Shown here: in pieces, positions 1 through 7,956 of the stretch
Position numbering within the stretch: the stretch's first letter is position 1
Layout of the letters: every line of letters begins with the position of its first letter
Source: Ideonella livida
GTDB taxonomy: Bacteria > Pseudomonadota > Gammaproteobacteria > Burkholderiales > Burkholderiaceae_C
NCBI RefSeq assembly: GCF_010499455.1
Contig: NZ_JAAGOH010000001.1
Location: forward strand, 62,001-126,000
Direction: 5' to 3'
DNA: 64,000 bases
Translations under genes and position numbers: made by a program
The notes under the pieces: generated by a model
The model's input: only the letters and a program-made list of their open reading frames with translations
What the model was told of the DNA's origin: nothing
Database searches by the model: none

Positions 1-1088
1 ATCTGCGCTGCATGCTGGGCGATCAAGGCTGGCGTATGCAACGCCACCCCCTTGTTGGCCAGCTCGGCGTTGTGGCAAGCCTGGCAGCGCTGAGCCACCA
101 CCGCCTGGACCTGGGCGAAGGTCGGCGCCCCGGCGGGCGCGGCGGGCACACCCAAACGCGCCCACGGCGCCGCCAGGACCAGCGCCAGCCACAGCGGCGC
201 CACGCCGGCCACCGCCCAGCCCCAGGGCGCCGGCTGACCCTTCATGTGGGTCTTGTGGCGGGCCACAAAGAAGTGGCGGATCAACGCCCCGGCCAGCATC
301 ACCAACACCAGCAGCAACCAGTTCCAGCGGTGGCTGAACAGCATGCTGTAGTGGTTGCTGAGCATGGCCACCAGCACCGGCAGGGTGAAATAGGTGTTGT
401 GCACGCTGCGCTGCTTGCCACGCTTGCCGTGCACCGGATCCACCGGCTGGCCAGCCATCATGGCCGCCACCACCTTGCGCTGGCCCGGGATGATCCAGAA
501 GAACACATTGGCGCTCATGGCCGTGGCCATCATGGCGCCCACCAACAGGAAGGCGGCCCGCCCGGCAAAGAGCTGGCAAGCCAGCCAGGACGCCAGCACG
601 ATGAAGCCCAACACCAGCAGACCCACCTTGCGGTCGGCCTCCGGGCCCGCCCCGAACAGGCGGCAAATGCCGTCGTACACCAGCCAGAAGGCCACCAGGA
701 AGCCCAAGGCGCCCGCCACCGCCCCCATGGGGCTCCAGGCGTAGACACTCTTGTCGATCAGGAAGGTGCCCGCATTGAACAGGTACAGCACCGTGAACAG
801 CGCAAAGCCCGAGAGCCAGGTGGAATAGCTCTCCCAGTAGAACCAGTGCAGCTCGGTGTGGATCTTCTTGGGCGCCACCATGTACTTCTGCGGGTTGTAG
901 AAGCCCCCACCATGCACCGCCCACAGCGCGCCATCCACGCCCTTTTCCAGCAGATCGGGCGATTTGGGCCGGATGAGGTGGTTGTCCAGCCACACAAAGT
1001 AGAAGGACGAGCCCACCCAGGCGATGGCGGTGATGACATGCAGCCAGCGCAGCAGCAGGTTGGCCCAGTCCAGCAGATAGGTTTCCAT
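1..1088 (-). CDS. puuD: Urate hydroxylase PuuD, membrane protein with C-terminal cytochrome c (3' end cut by window edge)
   Basis: Catalyses the first step of urate breakdown, urate to 5-hydroxyisourate, in the inner membrane. The reading frame opens at ATG 1088 and stays open to base 1, giving 362 residues. The first about 300 residues hold roughly eight hydrophobic segments, beginning with a tryptophan-rich helix (LDWANLLLRWLHVITAIAW). A cytochrome c motif C335-Q-A-C338-H339 follows near the edge, so electrons probably go to the respiratory chain rather than directly to oxygen. This layout is the membrane urate oxidase type, unrelated to soluble uricase. It lies downstream of uraH, about 170 bases away and in the same direction, which fits sequential steps. 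The last few dozen codons lie outside the window. I am confident of the family; reaction details come from the family, not this sequence. Confidence 0.9.
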   Translation of the reverse strand, partial: METYLLDWANLLLRWLHVITAIAWVGSSFYFVWLDNHLIRPKSPDLLEKGVDGALWAVHGGGFYNPQKYMVAPKKIHTELHWFYWESYSTWLSGFALFTVLYLFNAGTFLIDKSVYAWSPMGAVAGALGFLVAFWLVYDGICRLFGAGPEADRKVGLLVLGFIVLASWLACQLFAGRAAFLLVGAMMATAMSANVFFWIIPGQRKVVAAMMAGQPVDPVHGKRGKQRSVHNTYFTLPVLVAMLSNHYSMLFSHRWNWLLLVLVMLAGALIRHFFVARHKTHMKGQPAPWGWAVAGVAPLWLALVLAAPWARLGVPAAPAGAPTFAQVQAVVAQRCQACHNAELANKGVALHTPALIAQHAAQ

Positions 1089-1257
1089 GGTTCAGCCCCT
1101 TGGGGCACGGCCCCGGCGGTTGGGGCGCTCACCACAGCGGGCGCTGTGAGCGTCAAAGTCACATCGGTCGCGCTGTGGCCGGATGACCCCGGCCTCTGGG
1201 CCCACGGCGACCTGTCGTTGCTCAAAAGACGGCCCGGCGACACCGGACCGGCGGCGC

Positions 1258-1611
1258 TCAACTGCCGCGGTAGGTGGAGTACGACCAGGGGCTGGCCAGC
1301 AGTGGCACATGGTAGTGCGCCGCCGCATCGGCCAGACCGAAGTCCAGCGGCACCTCATCGAGGAAGGGCGGCTCCGGCAGCACCACGCCGCGGGCGCGGA
1401 AATAGGCCGCCACGGCAAACACCAGGCGGTAGCGCCCGGGCTGGAAGGTCTCGCCCTCCAGCAGCGGACCGTCAGCGCGTCCATCCGCATTGAGCTGGAT
1501 CTGGCGCAGGCACTGCGCCCCCCCGGGCTGCAGGCGGTACAGCGTCACCGCCATGCCGGCGGCAGGACAACCGTTCATCGTGTCAAGCACGTGGGTGGTG
1601 AGTCGGCCCAT
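1258..1611 (-). CDS. uraH: 5-hydroxyisourate hydrolase
   Basis: Transthyretin-fold enzyme that opens 5-hydroxyisourate to OHCU, the product of PuuD and the substrate of UraD. The 117-residue length is normal. Active-site signatures are all visible: His7 in LTTHVLD, Arg45 in NADGR, His101 in HYHVPLL, and the C-terminal YRGS at 114-117, the hallmark that separates UraH from transthyretin. It is the first gene of a leftward unit with puuD and is transcribed from a promoter shared back to back with the GntR regulator gene at 1791. No signal peptide, so cytoplasmic. Confidence 0.95.
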   Translation of the reverse strand: MGRLTTHVLDTMNGCPAAGMAVTLYRLQPGGAQCLRQIQLNADGRADGPLLEGETFQPGRYRLVFAVAAYFRARGVVLPEPPFLDEVPLDFGLADAAAHYHVPLLASPWSYSTYRGS

Positions 1612-1672
1612 GGGCGATCCAAGCTCCGCAACGCCGCCGGCTCCCGCAGCCAGCTCCCGGACGTTCCGTCAA

Positions 1673-1684
1673 AGTGTATACAGT
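1673..1684 (+). promoter_or_regulatory. Operator copy 1 of the purine regulator, over the uraH -10 box
   Basis: The 12-mer AGTGTATACAGT has a GTATAC core. Its exact reverse complement recurs at 1749-1760. The TATACA inside it (1675-1680, read leftwards) is spaced 16 bases from TTGCGT (1697-1702), a good sigma-70 -10/-35 pair for uraH-puuD. GntR/FCD regulators commonly bind short TNGTNTACNA-like palindromes, so the neighbouring GntR protein is the natural ligand. Binding is inferred. Confidence 0.7.
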
Positions 1685-1696
1685 TTGGTGTACCCG

Positions 1697-1702
1697 ACGC
1701 AA
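1697..1702 (-). promoter_or_regulatory. -35 box of the leftward uraH-puuD promoter
   Basis: Read on the minus strand this is TTGCGT, 16 bases from the -10 hexamer TATACA (1675-1680). It matches the box used by the opposing promoter (TTGCGC at 1731-1736) in all but the last base and in spacing. Confidence 0.55.
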
Positions 1703-1730
1703 CGAGGCCTTGCCGTCCCTGGAACACCGC

Positions 1731-1758
1731 TTGCGCGGCCCGAAAATTACTGTATACA
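1731..1758 (+). promoter_or_regulatory. Rightward promoter of the GntR-puuE-uraD/allC operon
   Basis: TTGCGC at 1731-1736, 16-base spacer, TATACA at 1753-1758. Transcription would start near 1765, about 25 bases ahead of the chosen ATG of the regulator gene. The -10 box is inside the second operator copy, so a bound repressor would block RNA polymerase directly. Confidence 0.6.
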
Positions 1759-1760
1759 CT
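1749..1760 (-). promoter_or_regulatory. Operator copy 2 of the purine regulator, over the rightward -10 box
   Basis: ACTGTATACACT on the plus strand, the exact reverse complement of the copy at 1673-1684. The start-to-start distance is 76 bases, close to seven helical turns, so two dimers on the same face could interact. That would allow coordinated or looped repression of both directions. Confidence 0.7.
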
Positions 1761-1790
1761 GAAGAACACAGCACTCCAGATTTCAGACCC

Positions 1791-2579
1791 ATGGCCCGCC
1801 GCCCCGCCCCCGCCACCCCCATCGCCCCACTTCCCCCAGAGGGGGTGGACGGTGGCGATGGCATGGAGGGCCCCGAGGCCGCCGGCATCCGCCCGTCGGA
1901 GGCCACCACCACCGCCCGGATCGTGGCCTCGGTCACTGCGGCCATCGTCGAGCGGCGTCTGATGCCCGGCACTCGGCTGGTGGAGCAGCAGATCGCCGAC
2001 ATCTTCAAGGTCTCGCGCACCGTGGTGCGCCAGGCACTCAACCAGCTCAGCCGCGACCGGCTGGTGACGCTGGAACCCGCCCGTGGCGCCTTTGTGCGCG
2101 AACCCAGCGTGCAGGAGGCACGCGAGGTCTTTGAGGTGCGTGCGCTGCTGGAAAGCGCCATGGTGCGCGAGCTGTGCGGGCGCATCACCCCGTCCCAGGT
2201 CGAGCAGCTGCGCCATCACCTGGCGGACGAGGCCGAGGCTGTGCTGCGCACCGATGTGAGCGGTCGCACCCGCCTGCTGGCCGACTTCCATGTGGTGCTG
2301 GCCCGCCTGCTGGGCAACGAGACCCTGGCCGAGTTGCTGGGCGACCTGCTGTCGCGCTCTCAGCTGATTTCGTTGATGTACCAGTCCTCGCACTCGGCCG
2401 AGCACTCCCAGGCCGAGCATGTGGCCATCGTGGACGCCCTGGCCCGGGGCGACGCCGAGGCCGCCGTGGCGCTGATGACCGCGCACCTGGGCAATGTGGA
2501 GCGCAACCTGCGCCTGCAGCCCCGCATCCATGACCTGCAGCAATTGCTGCAGCCTGATACCAACGGAGCCTTGCCATGA
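1791..2579 (+). CDS. GntR family (FCD subfamily) transcriptional regulator of purine catabolism
   Basis: A 262-residue regulator with an N-terminal winged helix (about 43-105; helix-turn-helix around LVEQQIADIFKVSRTVVRQAL) and a C-terminal FCD ligand domain (110-240). Candidate metal or ligand residues Asp165 and His167 (ADFH), His210 and His232 are present. The first 35 residues are proline-rich and probably disordered. Open frame exists upstream to 1674, but the -10 box and both operators lie there, so ATG 1791 is preferred. Its stop overlaps the puuE start (ATGA at 2576-2579), so the two are translationally coupled. Likely an autoregulated repressor of both divergent units, relieved by a purine breakdown intermediate; the ligand is unknown. 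Confidence 0.88.
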   Translation: MARRPAPATPIAPLPPEGVDGGDGMEGPEAAGIRPSEATTTARIVASVTAAIVERRLMPGTRLVEQQIADIFKVSRTVVRQALNQLSRDRLVTLEPARGAFVREPSVQEAREVFEVRALLESAMVRELCGRITPSQVEQLRHHLADEAEAVLRTDVSGRTRLLADFHVVLARLLGNETLAELLGDLLSRSQLISLMYQSSHSAEHSQAEHVAIVDALARGDAEAAVALMTAHLGNVERNLRLQPRIHDLQQLLQPDTNGALP

Positions 2580-3559
2580 CCGAGCCTGCCTCTGGCGACG
2601 TGCGCTACCCGCGTGACCTGCGCGGCCACGGCCGCCACCCGCCTCATGCCCGCTGGCCCGGAAACGCCCGGGTGGCGGTGCAGTTCGTGCTGAACTACGA
2701 GGAAGGCGGCGAGAACTCGGTGCTGCACGGCGATGCCGGCAGCGAACAGTTCCTCTCCGAGATGTTCAACCCCGCCGCCTACCCGGCCCGCCACCTCAGC
2801 ATGGAGGGCATCTACGAATACGGTTCCCGCGTGGGGGTGTGGCGCCTGCTGCGCGAGTTTGAGAAGCGCGGCCTGCCGCTCACGGTGTTCGGGGTCAGCA
2901 TGGCGCTGGCCCGCTGCCCGGAGGTCACAGCCGCCTTCATCGAGCTGGAGCACGAGATCGCCTGCCACGGCTGGCGCTGGATCCACTACCAGAACACCGA
3001 CCCGGCCACCGAGCGTGCCCACATGGACCAGGGCATGGCCATCCTGAGGCAGCTGGCCGGCGCGGCAGACCCCCACCGCCGCCTGCACGGCGCGGGCTGG
3101 TACACCGGTCGCGACAGCCCCAACACCCGTCGCCTGGTGGCCGACTACGGTGGCTTTGAGTACGACAGCGACTACTACGGCGACGACCTGCCCTTCTGGC
3201 TGCAGGTGAAAAAGACCGACGGCAGCCTGGCCCCGCACCTGGTGGTGCCCTACACCCTGGACTGCAACGACATGCGCTTTGCGCTACCCCAGGGTTTCAG
3301 CCACGGCGACGAATTCTTCGAGTACCTGCGTGACACCTTTGACGTACTCTATGCCGAAGGCGACGAACGCCCGGCGATGATGAGCGTGGGCATGCACTGC
3401 CGCCTGCTGGGCCGCCCGGGCCGCATGCGGGCGCTGCAGCGCTTTCTGGACCACCTCGAAGCCCACAGCCGGGTCTGGGTGGCGCGCCGCGTGGACATCG
3501 CCCGCCACTGGAAAGCCACCCACCCCTTCCGCCCCGACACCGCCTTCGTGTGGGAATGA
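2576..3559 (+). CDS. puuE: Allantoinase PuuE (polysaccharide deacetylase-like)
   Basis: Hydrolyses allantoin to allantoate. The 327-residue protein belongs to the polysaccharide-deacetylase (NodB) fold group used by the metal-independent bacterial allantoinase, not the amidohydrolase AllB type. Visible signatures are VQFVLNYEEGGE near the N-terminus, GIYEYGSRVGVWRLL, HEIACHGWRWIHYQ (the CHGW motif is typical), GWYTGRDSPNTRRLV, and MMSVGMHCRLLGRPGR near the end. It starts with an ATGA overlap with the regulator gene and ends with an ATGA overlap with the next gene (3556-3559), so three genes are tightly coupled. No signal peptide; cytoplasmic. Confidence 0.93.
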   Translation: MTEPASGDVRYPRDLRGHGRHPPHARWPGNARVAVQFVLNYEEGGENSVLHGDAGSEQFLSEMFNPAAYPARHLSMEGIYEYGSRVGVWRLLREFEKRGLPLTVFGVSMALARCPEVTAAFIELEHEIACHGWRWIHYQNTDPATERAHMDQGMAILRQLAGAADPHRRLHGAGWYTGRDSPNTRRLVADYGGFEYDSDYYGDDLPFWLQVKKTDGSLAPHLVVPYTLDCNDMRFALPQGFSHGDEFFEYLRDTFDVLYAEGDERPAMMSVGMHCRLLGRPGRMRALQRFLDHLEAHSRVWVARRVDIARHWKATHPFRPDTAFVWE

Positions 3560-5427
3560 GCCGCCCGACCATGCCGCCTGCCCTGCCCACCGCCCCGCCT
3601 GCCGCCCTCCCCCCGGGTCTGCCGCCGCTCCCCGACCTGAGCGCCTTGAACGCCGCCGACCTTGCCGGCTTCGTACAGCAGCTGGCCGGCATCTACGAGC
3701 ACTCTCCCTGGATCGCCGAGCGGGCCTGGGCACAGCGCCCGACCGGCGGCTACAGCAGCCTGGCCGCGCTGAAGGTGGCCCTGGCCGCGGTGGTGCGCGA
3801 AGCCTCTGAAGCCGAACAACTCGGCCTGATCCGCGCCCACCCGGAGCTGGCGGGCAAGGCCATGGTGGCACGCACGCTCACCGCTGAAAGCACAAACGAG
3901 CAGACCACCTCGGGCTTGACGCATTGCAGCCCGGAAGAGTTCGCCACGCTGCAACGGCTCAACGCCGACTACAACGCCCGTTTCGGCTGGCCCTTCATCC
4001 TGGCGGTGCGCGGCCCGCGTGGCGACGGCCTGACCCGCCAGCAGATCATCGATACCTTCGCCCGCCGCCTGGGCGGCACGCCAGCGTTTGAGCGCGCCGA
4101 GTGCCTGCGCAACATCCACCGCATCGCCGAGATCCGGCTGAACGACCGTTTCGGCTTTGACCCGGTGCTGGGCCGCCAGGTCTGGGACTGCGCCGAGCGC
4201 CTGGCCCGCCGCCCCGACGGCCGCTGGGTGTCCGACCCCGGCTTTGCCGAGGCCGGTCAACTCACCGTGACCTACGGCACCGCCGCCCACCAGGCCTGCC
4301 AGCAGCAATTGCTGCTGTGGATGCACGAATGCGGCTTTGACGAGGTGCGCATCGACGCCGTGGGCAATGTGGTGGGTCTGTACCGGGGCGAGGACCCCAC
4401 CGCCCCGCGCCTGCTCACCGGCAGCCATTTCGACACCGTGCGCAACGGTGGCCGATACGACGGCCGACTGGGCATCTTTGTGCCCCTGGTGGCCGTGCGG
4501 GCCCTGTGGCAGGCCGGGCGCCGCCTGCCTTTCGACCTCGAGGTGGTGGCTTTTGCAGAAGAAGAAGGCCAGCGCTTTGCCGCCACCTTCCTGGGCTCCA
4601 GCGCGCTCACCGGCCAGTTCAACCCCGCCTGGCTGACGCAGACCGACGCCCAGGGCATCCCCCTGGCGCAGGCCATGCGCGAGGTTGGTCTGCCCGGCAC
4701 GATGGCCGCCATCGCCGCCGAAGCCCGCGACCCGACCCGGTACCGGGGCTTTGTCGAGGTGCACATCGAGCAGGGCCCGGTACTCAACCAGCTGGACCTG
4801 CCGCTGGGCGTGGTCAGTGCCATCAACGGCAGCCGCCGCTTCACCGGCGAGGTGCTGGGCACCGCCTGCCACGCCGGCACCACGCCCATGGACCGCCGCC
4901 ACGACGCCGCCCTGGCTGTGGCCGAACTGGCCCTGGCCGTGGAAGCCCGCGCCCGCCGCACCCCCGAGGCCGTGGGCACCGTGGGCATCCTGGAGGTGCC
5001 CGGCGGCTCCATCAACGTGGTACCGGGCCGCTGCCGCTTCAGTCTGGACCTGCGCGCACCCCAAAACAGTGCAAGAGACGCCATGGTGGACGAGGCCATG
5101 GCCCAGTTACGCACCATTTGCGAGCGTCGCGGGGTGTCTTTCCAGCTCACCGAGACGATGTCCGCCGCCGCCGCGCCCAGCGATGGTGCGCTGCAGGCCC
5201 ATTGGGCCGCCGCGGTGCAGGCCTTGGGCCTGCCGGCCTTCACCCTGCCCAGCGGCGCCGGCCATGACGCGATGAAGCTGCATGAGGTGATGCCGCAGGC
5301 CATGCTGTTTGTGCGCGGTGGCAACGCCGGCATCAGCCATAACCCGCTGGAGACCGTCACCGCCGACGACGGCGACCTCGCGGTGCGCGCCTTCCTGCAA
5401 CTGCTGGCACGGCTGGCGACGTCCTGA
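3556..5427 (+). CDS. Fused OHCU decarboxylase (UraD) and allantoate amidohydrolase (AllC)
   Basis: One 623-residue polypeptide carries two enzymes of the pathway. Residues about 30-205 are UraD: the catalytic His95 sits in RAHPELAGK, followed by LNADYNARFGWPFILAVRG and NDRFG. Residues about 215-623 are an M20 amidohydrolase of the allantoate/N-carbamoyl amino acid type. Metal-site residues are His291 (GSHFDTV), Asp302 (GRYDGRLG), Glu336/Glu337 (EEEGQRF), His403 (VEVHIEQGP) and the late His in SHNPLE. UraD makes S-allantoin from OHCU; AllC acts two steps later, with PuuE in between. ATG 3556 is chosen over GTG 3550 because it forms an ATGA overlap with puuE. About 28 proline-rich residues precede the first domain. 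Confidence 0.93.
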   Translation: MSRPTMPPALPTAPPAALPPGLPPLPDLSALNAADLAGFVQQLAGIYEHSPWIAERAWAQRPTGGYSSLAALKVALAAVVREASEAEQLGLIRAHPELAGKAMVARTLTAESTNEQTTSGLTHCSPEEFATLQRLNADYNARFGWPFILAVRGPRGDGLTRQQIIDTFARRLGGTPAFERAECLRNIHRIAEIRLNDRFGFDPVLGRQVWDCAERLARRPDGRWVSDPGFAEAGQLTVTYGTAAHQACQQQLLLWMHECGFDEVRIDAVGNVVGLYRGEDPTAPRLLTGSHFDTVRNGGRYDGRLGIFVPLVAVRALWQAGRRLPFDLEVVAFAEEEGQRFAATFLGSSALTGQFNPAWLTQTDAQGIPLAQAMREVGLPGTMAAIAAEARDPTRYRGFVEVHIEQGPVLNQLDLPLGVVSAINGSRRFTGEVLGTACHAGTTPMDRRHDAALAVAELALAVEARARRTPEAVGTVGILEVPGGSINVVPGRCRFSLDLRAPQNSARDAMVDEAMAQLRTICERRGVSFQLTETMSAAAAPSDGALQAHWAAAVQALGLPAFTLPSGAGHDAMKLHEVMPQAMLFVRGGNAGISHNPLETVTADDGDLAVRAFLQLLARLATS

Positions 5428-5439
5428 ACAGGAGATCCG

Positions 5440-6708
5440 ATGAACGACCCGCAAAGCTCCGCCGCCCCCGACCGTCTGGCCGTGCTGGACCGCTGGATCG
5501 CCGACCATTTCGATGAGGAGGTGGAGTTTCTGCGCACTTTGGTGCGCAAGCCCACCGACACCCCGCCAGGGGACAACGCCCCCCACGCTGCGCTCACCGC
5601 GGTGCTGCTGCGCGACTTGCAGCTGCCGGTGCAGAAGGTGCCGGTGCCCGCCGAACGGGTGCAGGCCCAGGGCATGGAATCGATCACCAACCTGATCGTG
5701 CGTCACACCTTCGGCGAGGGCGGCCCCACCATCGCACTCAACGCCCATGGTGATGTGGTCCCCCCGGGCGAGGGCTGGACCCGCAGCCCCTACGGCGCCG
5801 ACGTGGTCGACGGCAAGCTCTACGGCCGCGCCGCGGCCGTGAGCAAGAGCGATTTCGCCACCTACACCTACGCGCTGCTGGCGCTCAAGGCCTCGGGCCT
5901 GCCGCTGCAGGGCACGGTGGAACTGCATTTCACCTACGACGAGGAATTTGGCGGTGAACTCGGCCCGGGCTGGCTGCTGCAGCAGGGCCTGACCCAACCG
6001 GACCTGCTGATTGCCGCCGGCTTCAGCTACCAGGTGGTCACTGCCCACAACGGTTGCCTGCAACTGGAGGTGACCCTTACCGGCAAGTCCTCCCACGCGG
6101 CCTACCCGGACACCGGCGTGGACGCGCTGCAAGCGGCCAACAAGCTGCTGACCGCCCTCTACGCCCACAACGACGTGCTGCGCCAGCGGCGTTCGGCGGT
6201 GCCGGGCATCACCCATCCCTACCTGAACGTGGGTTGGATCCAGGGGGGCACCAACACCAACGTGGTCCCGGGCAAGGTCATCCTCAAGATGGACCGCCGC
6301 ATGATTCCCGAAGAGGACGCCGCGCAGGTGGAGGAAGAGCTCAGCGGCTTGATCGGCGCCACCATGGCCCGGTGTGACGGCGTGCGCTGCAAGGTGCGCC
6401 GCCTGCTGCTGGCCCACGCCCTCAAGCCCCTGCCCGGTCATGAGGTCCTGGCCCAGGCGCTGCAGCGCCATGGCGAGCAGGTCTTTGGCGAGCCTATCCC
6501 CACCTCCGGCACCCCGCTCTACACCGATGTGCGCCTGTACGGTGCCGCCGGCGTGCCCGCCGTCATTTACGGTGCCGGCCCGCGCACGGTGCTGGAGAGC
6601 AATGCCAAGCGCGCCGACGAGCACCTGGTGCTGGACGACCTGCAAGGCGCCACCCGGGTGGTGGCCCGTGCCTTGGCCGACTTGCTGCAACCTGCGACAC
6701 CCGCTTGA
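5440..6708 (+). CDS. M20 family hydrolase (ArgE/DapE/ACY1-type), substrate unknown
   Basis: A 422-residue zinc-dependent M20 hydrolase, 12 bases after uraD-allC and preceded by AGGAG. Metal-site residues visible are His103 and Asp105 in NAHGDVV, Asp138 in VSKSD (where most relatives have GRGxxDMKGG) and the glutamates of YDEEFGGE near 167-172. A dimerisation domain follows (KSSHAAYPDTGVDALQ). It is clearly distinct from the AllC half of the preceding gene. Its place in the purine operon and next to an importer suggests it cleaves a ureido or amide intermediate, possibly ureidoglycolate or an imported compound. This is inference; general amino-acid deacylase activity is equally possible. Confidence 0.8.
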   Translation: MNDPQSSAAPDRLAVLDRWIADHFDEEVEFLRTLVRKPTDTPPGDNAPHAALTAVLLRDLQLPVQKVPVPAERVQAQGMESITNLIVRHTFGEGGPTIALNAHGDVVPPGEGWTRSPYGADVVDGKLYGRAAAVSKSDFATYTYALLALKASGLPLQGTVELHFTYDEEFGGELGPGWLLQQGLTQPDLLIAAGFSYQVVTAHNGCLQLEVTLTGKSSHAAYPDTGVDALQAANKLLTALYAHNDVLRQRRSAVPGITHPYLNVGWIQGGTNTNVVPGKVILKMDRRMIPEEDAAQVEEELSGLIGATMARCDGVRCKVRRLLLAHALKPLPGHEVLAQALQRHGEQVFGEPIPTSGTPLYTDVRLYGAAGVPAVIYGAGPRTVLESNAKRADEHLVLDDLQGATRVVARALADLLQPATPA

Positions 6709-6815
6709 GGCGTTCCGCCGATCCTCCTCAGCAGGACCACAAGCACACTTCTTGCTGACACCCTCTCACCTCACCGGGTGTCCCCCGCGCCACCCCACCG
6801 CCCCACGGAGATCCC

Positions 6816-7904
6816 ATGACCTTGAACTCGCTCGCCTCCCTCACCCGCCGCAGCCTGCTGGCTGGCGCCGCTGCCGTCGCCACCCTGAGCGGCGCCTCTG
6901 GCGCCTGGGCGCAGGAGACCGCCGTCAAGTTCCAGCTGGACTGGCGCTTCGAGGGCCCCAGCGCCTTCTTCCTGCTGCCGGTGGCCAAGGGCCATTTCCA
7001 GGCGGAGAAGCTCAATGTGACGGTGGACGCGGGCAACGGTTCGGGCAACGCCGTCAACCGCGTGGCCTCGGGCACCTATGACATGGGCTTCGCCGACCTG
7101 GCCGCGCTCATGGAATTCCATGCCAACAACCCCACCGCCCCCAACAAGCCGGTGGCGGTGATGATGGTCTACAACAACACCCCGGCGGCCGTGCTGGCCC
7201 TCAAGAAGAGCGGCATCACCAAGCCGGCCGACCTGGCAGGTAAGAAGCTGGGGGCACCGGTGTTTGACGCCGGCCGCCGCGCCTGGCCCATCTTTGACAA
7301 GGCCAACAAGGTGGGCAAGGTGGACTGGGTCAGCATGGACCCGCCGCTGCGCGAGACCATGCTGGTCAAGGGCGACGTGGACGCCATCACCGGCTTCACC
7401 TTCACCTCGCTGCTCAACCTGGAAGCCCGGGGCGTCAAGGCCGAGGACGTGAGCATCCTCCCCTACCCGGCTTTCGGCGTGAAGCTCTACGGCAACGCCA
7501 TCATCGCCAGCGAGGAGTTCATCAAGAAGAACCCGGAGGCGGTCAAGGCCTTCCTGCGCGCCTTCACCAAGGGCGCCAAGGAGGTGATGGCCGACCCCAA
7601 GGCCGCCATCGCCATCGTCAAGGCCCGCGACGGCATCATCAACGCCGAGCTGGAGGAGCGTCGCCTGCGCCTGGCCATCGACACCGCCGTGGCCACCCCG
7701 GATGCCCGCACCGAAACCTTCGGGGCCATCCACGGCCCGCGCCTGGCCCTGATGGGCGCGCAGGTCTCCGACGCCTTCGCCACCAAGAGCCGGGTGGAGG
7801 TGAACAACGTCTGGACCGACAAGTTCCTGCCCGGTGCCGCCGAACGCGCCATCCTGCCGGCCCCCGCCGCGCCGGCCACCCCGGCCAAGCCCGCCAAGAA
7901 GTAA
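6816..7904 (+). CDS. ABC transporter substrate-binding protein (NMT1/THI5-like)
   Basis: A 362-residue periplasmic binding protein of the SsuA/TauA/THI5 group. The N-terminus has a twin-arginine-like signal (T-R-R-S-L-L-A-G, Arg11-Arg12) with likely cleavage after AWA at about 32. The mature part starts VKFQLDWRFEGPSAFFLLPVAKGHF, with a DWxxxxxHxxxxxA-like opening as in pyrimidine-precursor, nitrate and sulfonate binders. The C-terminus ends in a low-complexity Ala/Pro/Lys tail. It is followed by its ATPase and permease. Since it is in the purine operon, a purine-derived or ureide nitrogen source is the best guess for its ligand, but the sequence alone does not fix it. Confidence 0.85.
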   Translation: MTLNSLASLTRRSLLAGAAAVATLSGASGAWAQETAVKFQLDWRFEGPSAFFLLPVAKGHFQAEKLNVTVDAGNGSGNAVNRVASGTYDMGFADLAALMEFHANNPTAPNKPVAVMMVYNNTPAAVLALKKSGITKPADLAGKKLGAPVFDAGRRAWPIFDKANKVGKVDWVSMDPPLRETMLVKGDVDAITGFTFTSLLNLEARGVKAEDVSILPYPAFGVKLYGNAIIASEEFIKKNPEAVKAFLRAFTKGAKEVMADPKAAIAIVKARDGIINAELEERRLRLAIDTAVATPDARTETFGAIHGPRLALMGAQVSDAFATKSRVEVNNVWTDKFLPGAAERAILPAPAAPATPAKPAKK

Positions 7905-7956
7905 GCCCGCTGCAGTCTGCGGGGCCGGCTCGGCCGGCCCCCTCCCGGAGTCCTCG

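Noticed and set aside
12-1493. A 493-codon plus-strand frame at the left edge
   Set aside because: Antisense to puuD and uraH, which have clear motifs; no domain seen in it.
1674-1790. Longer start for the GntR regulator
   Set aside because: The added 39 codons would be translated from the operators and the -10 box; ATG 1791 lies just after the predicted transcription start.
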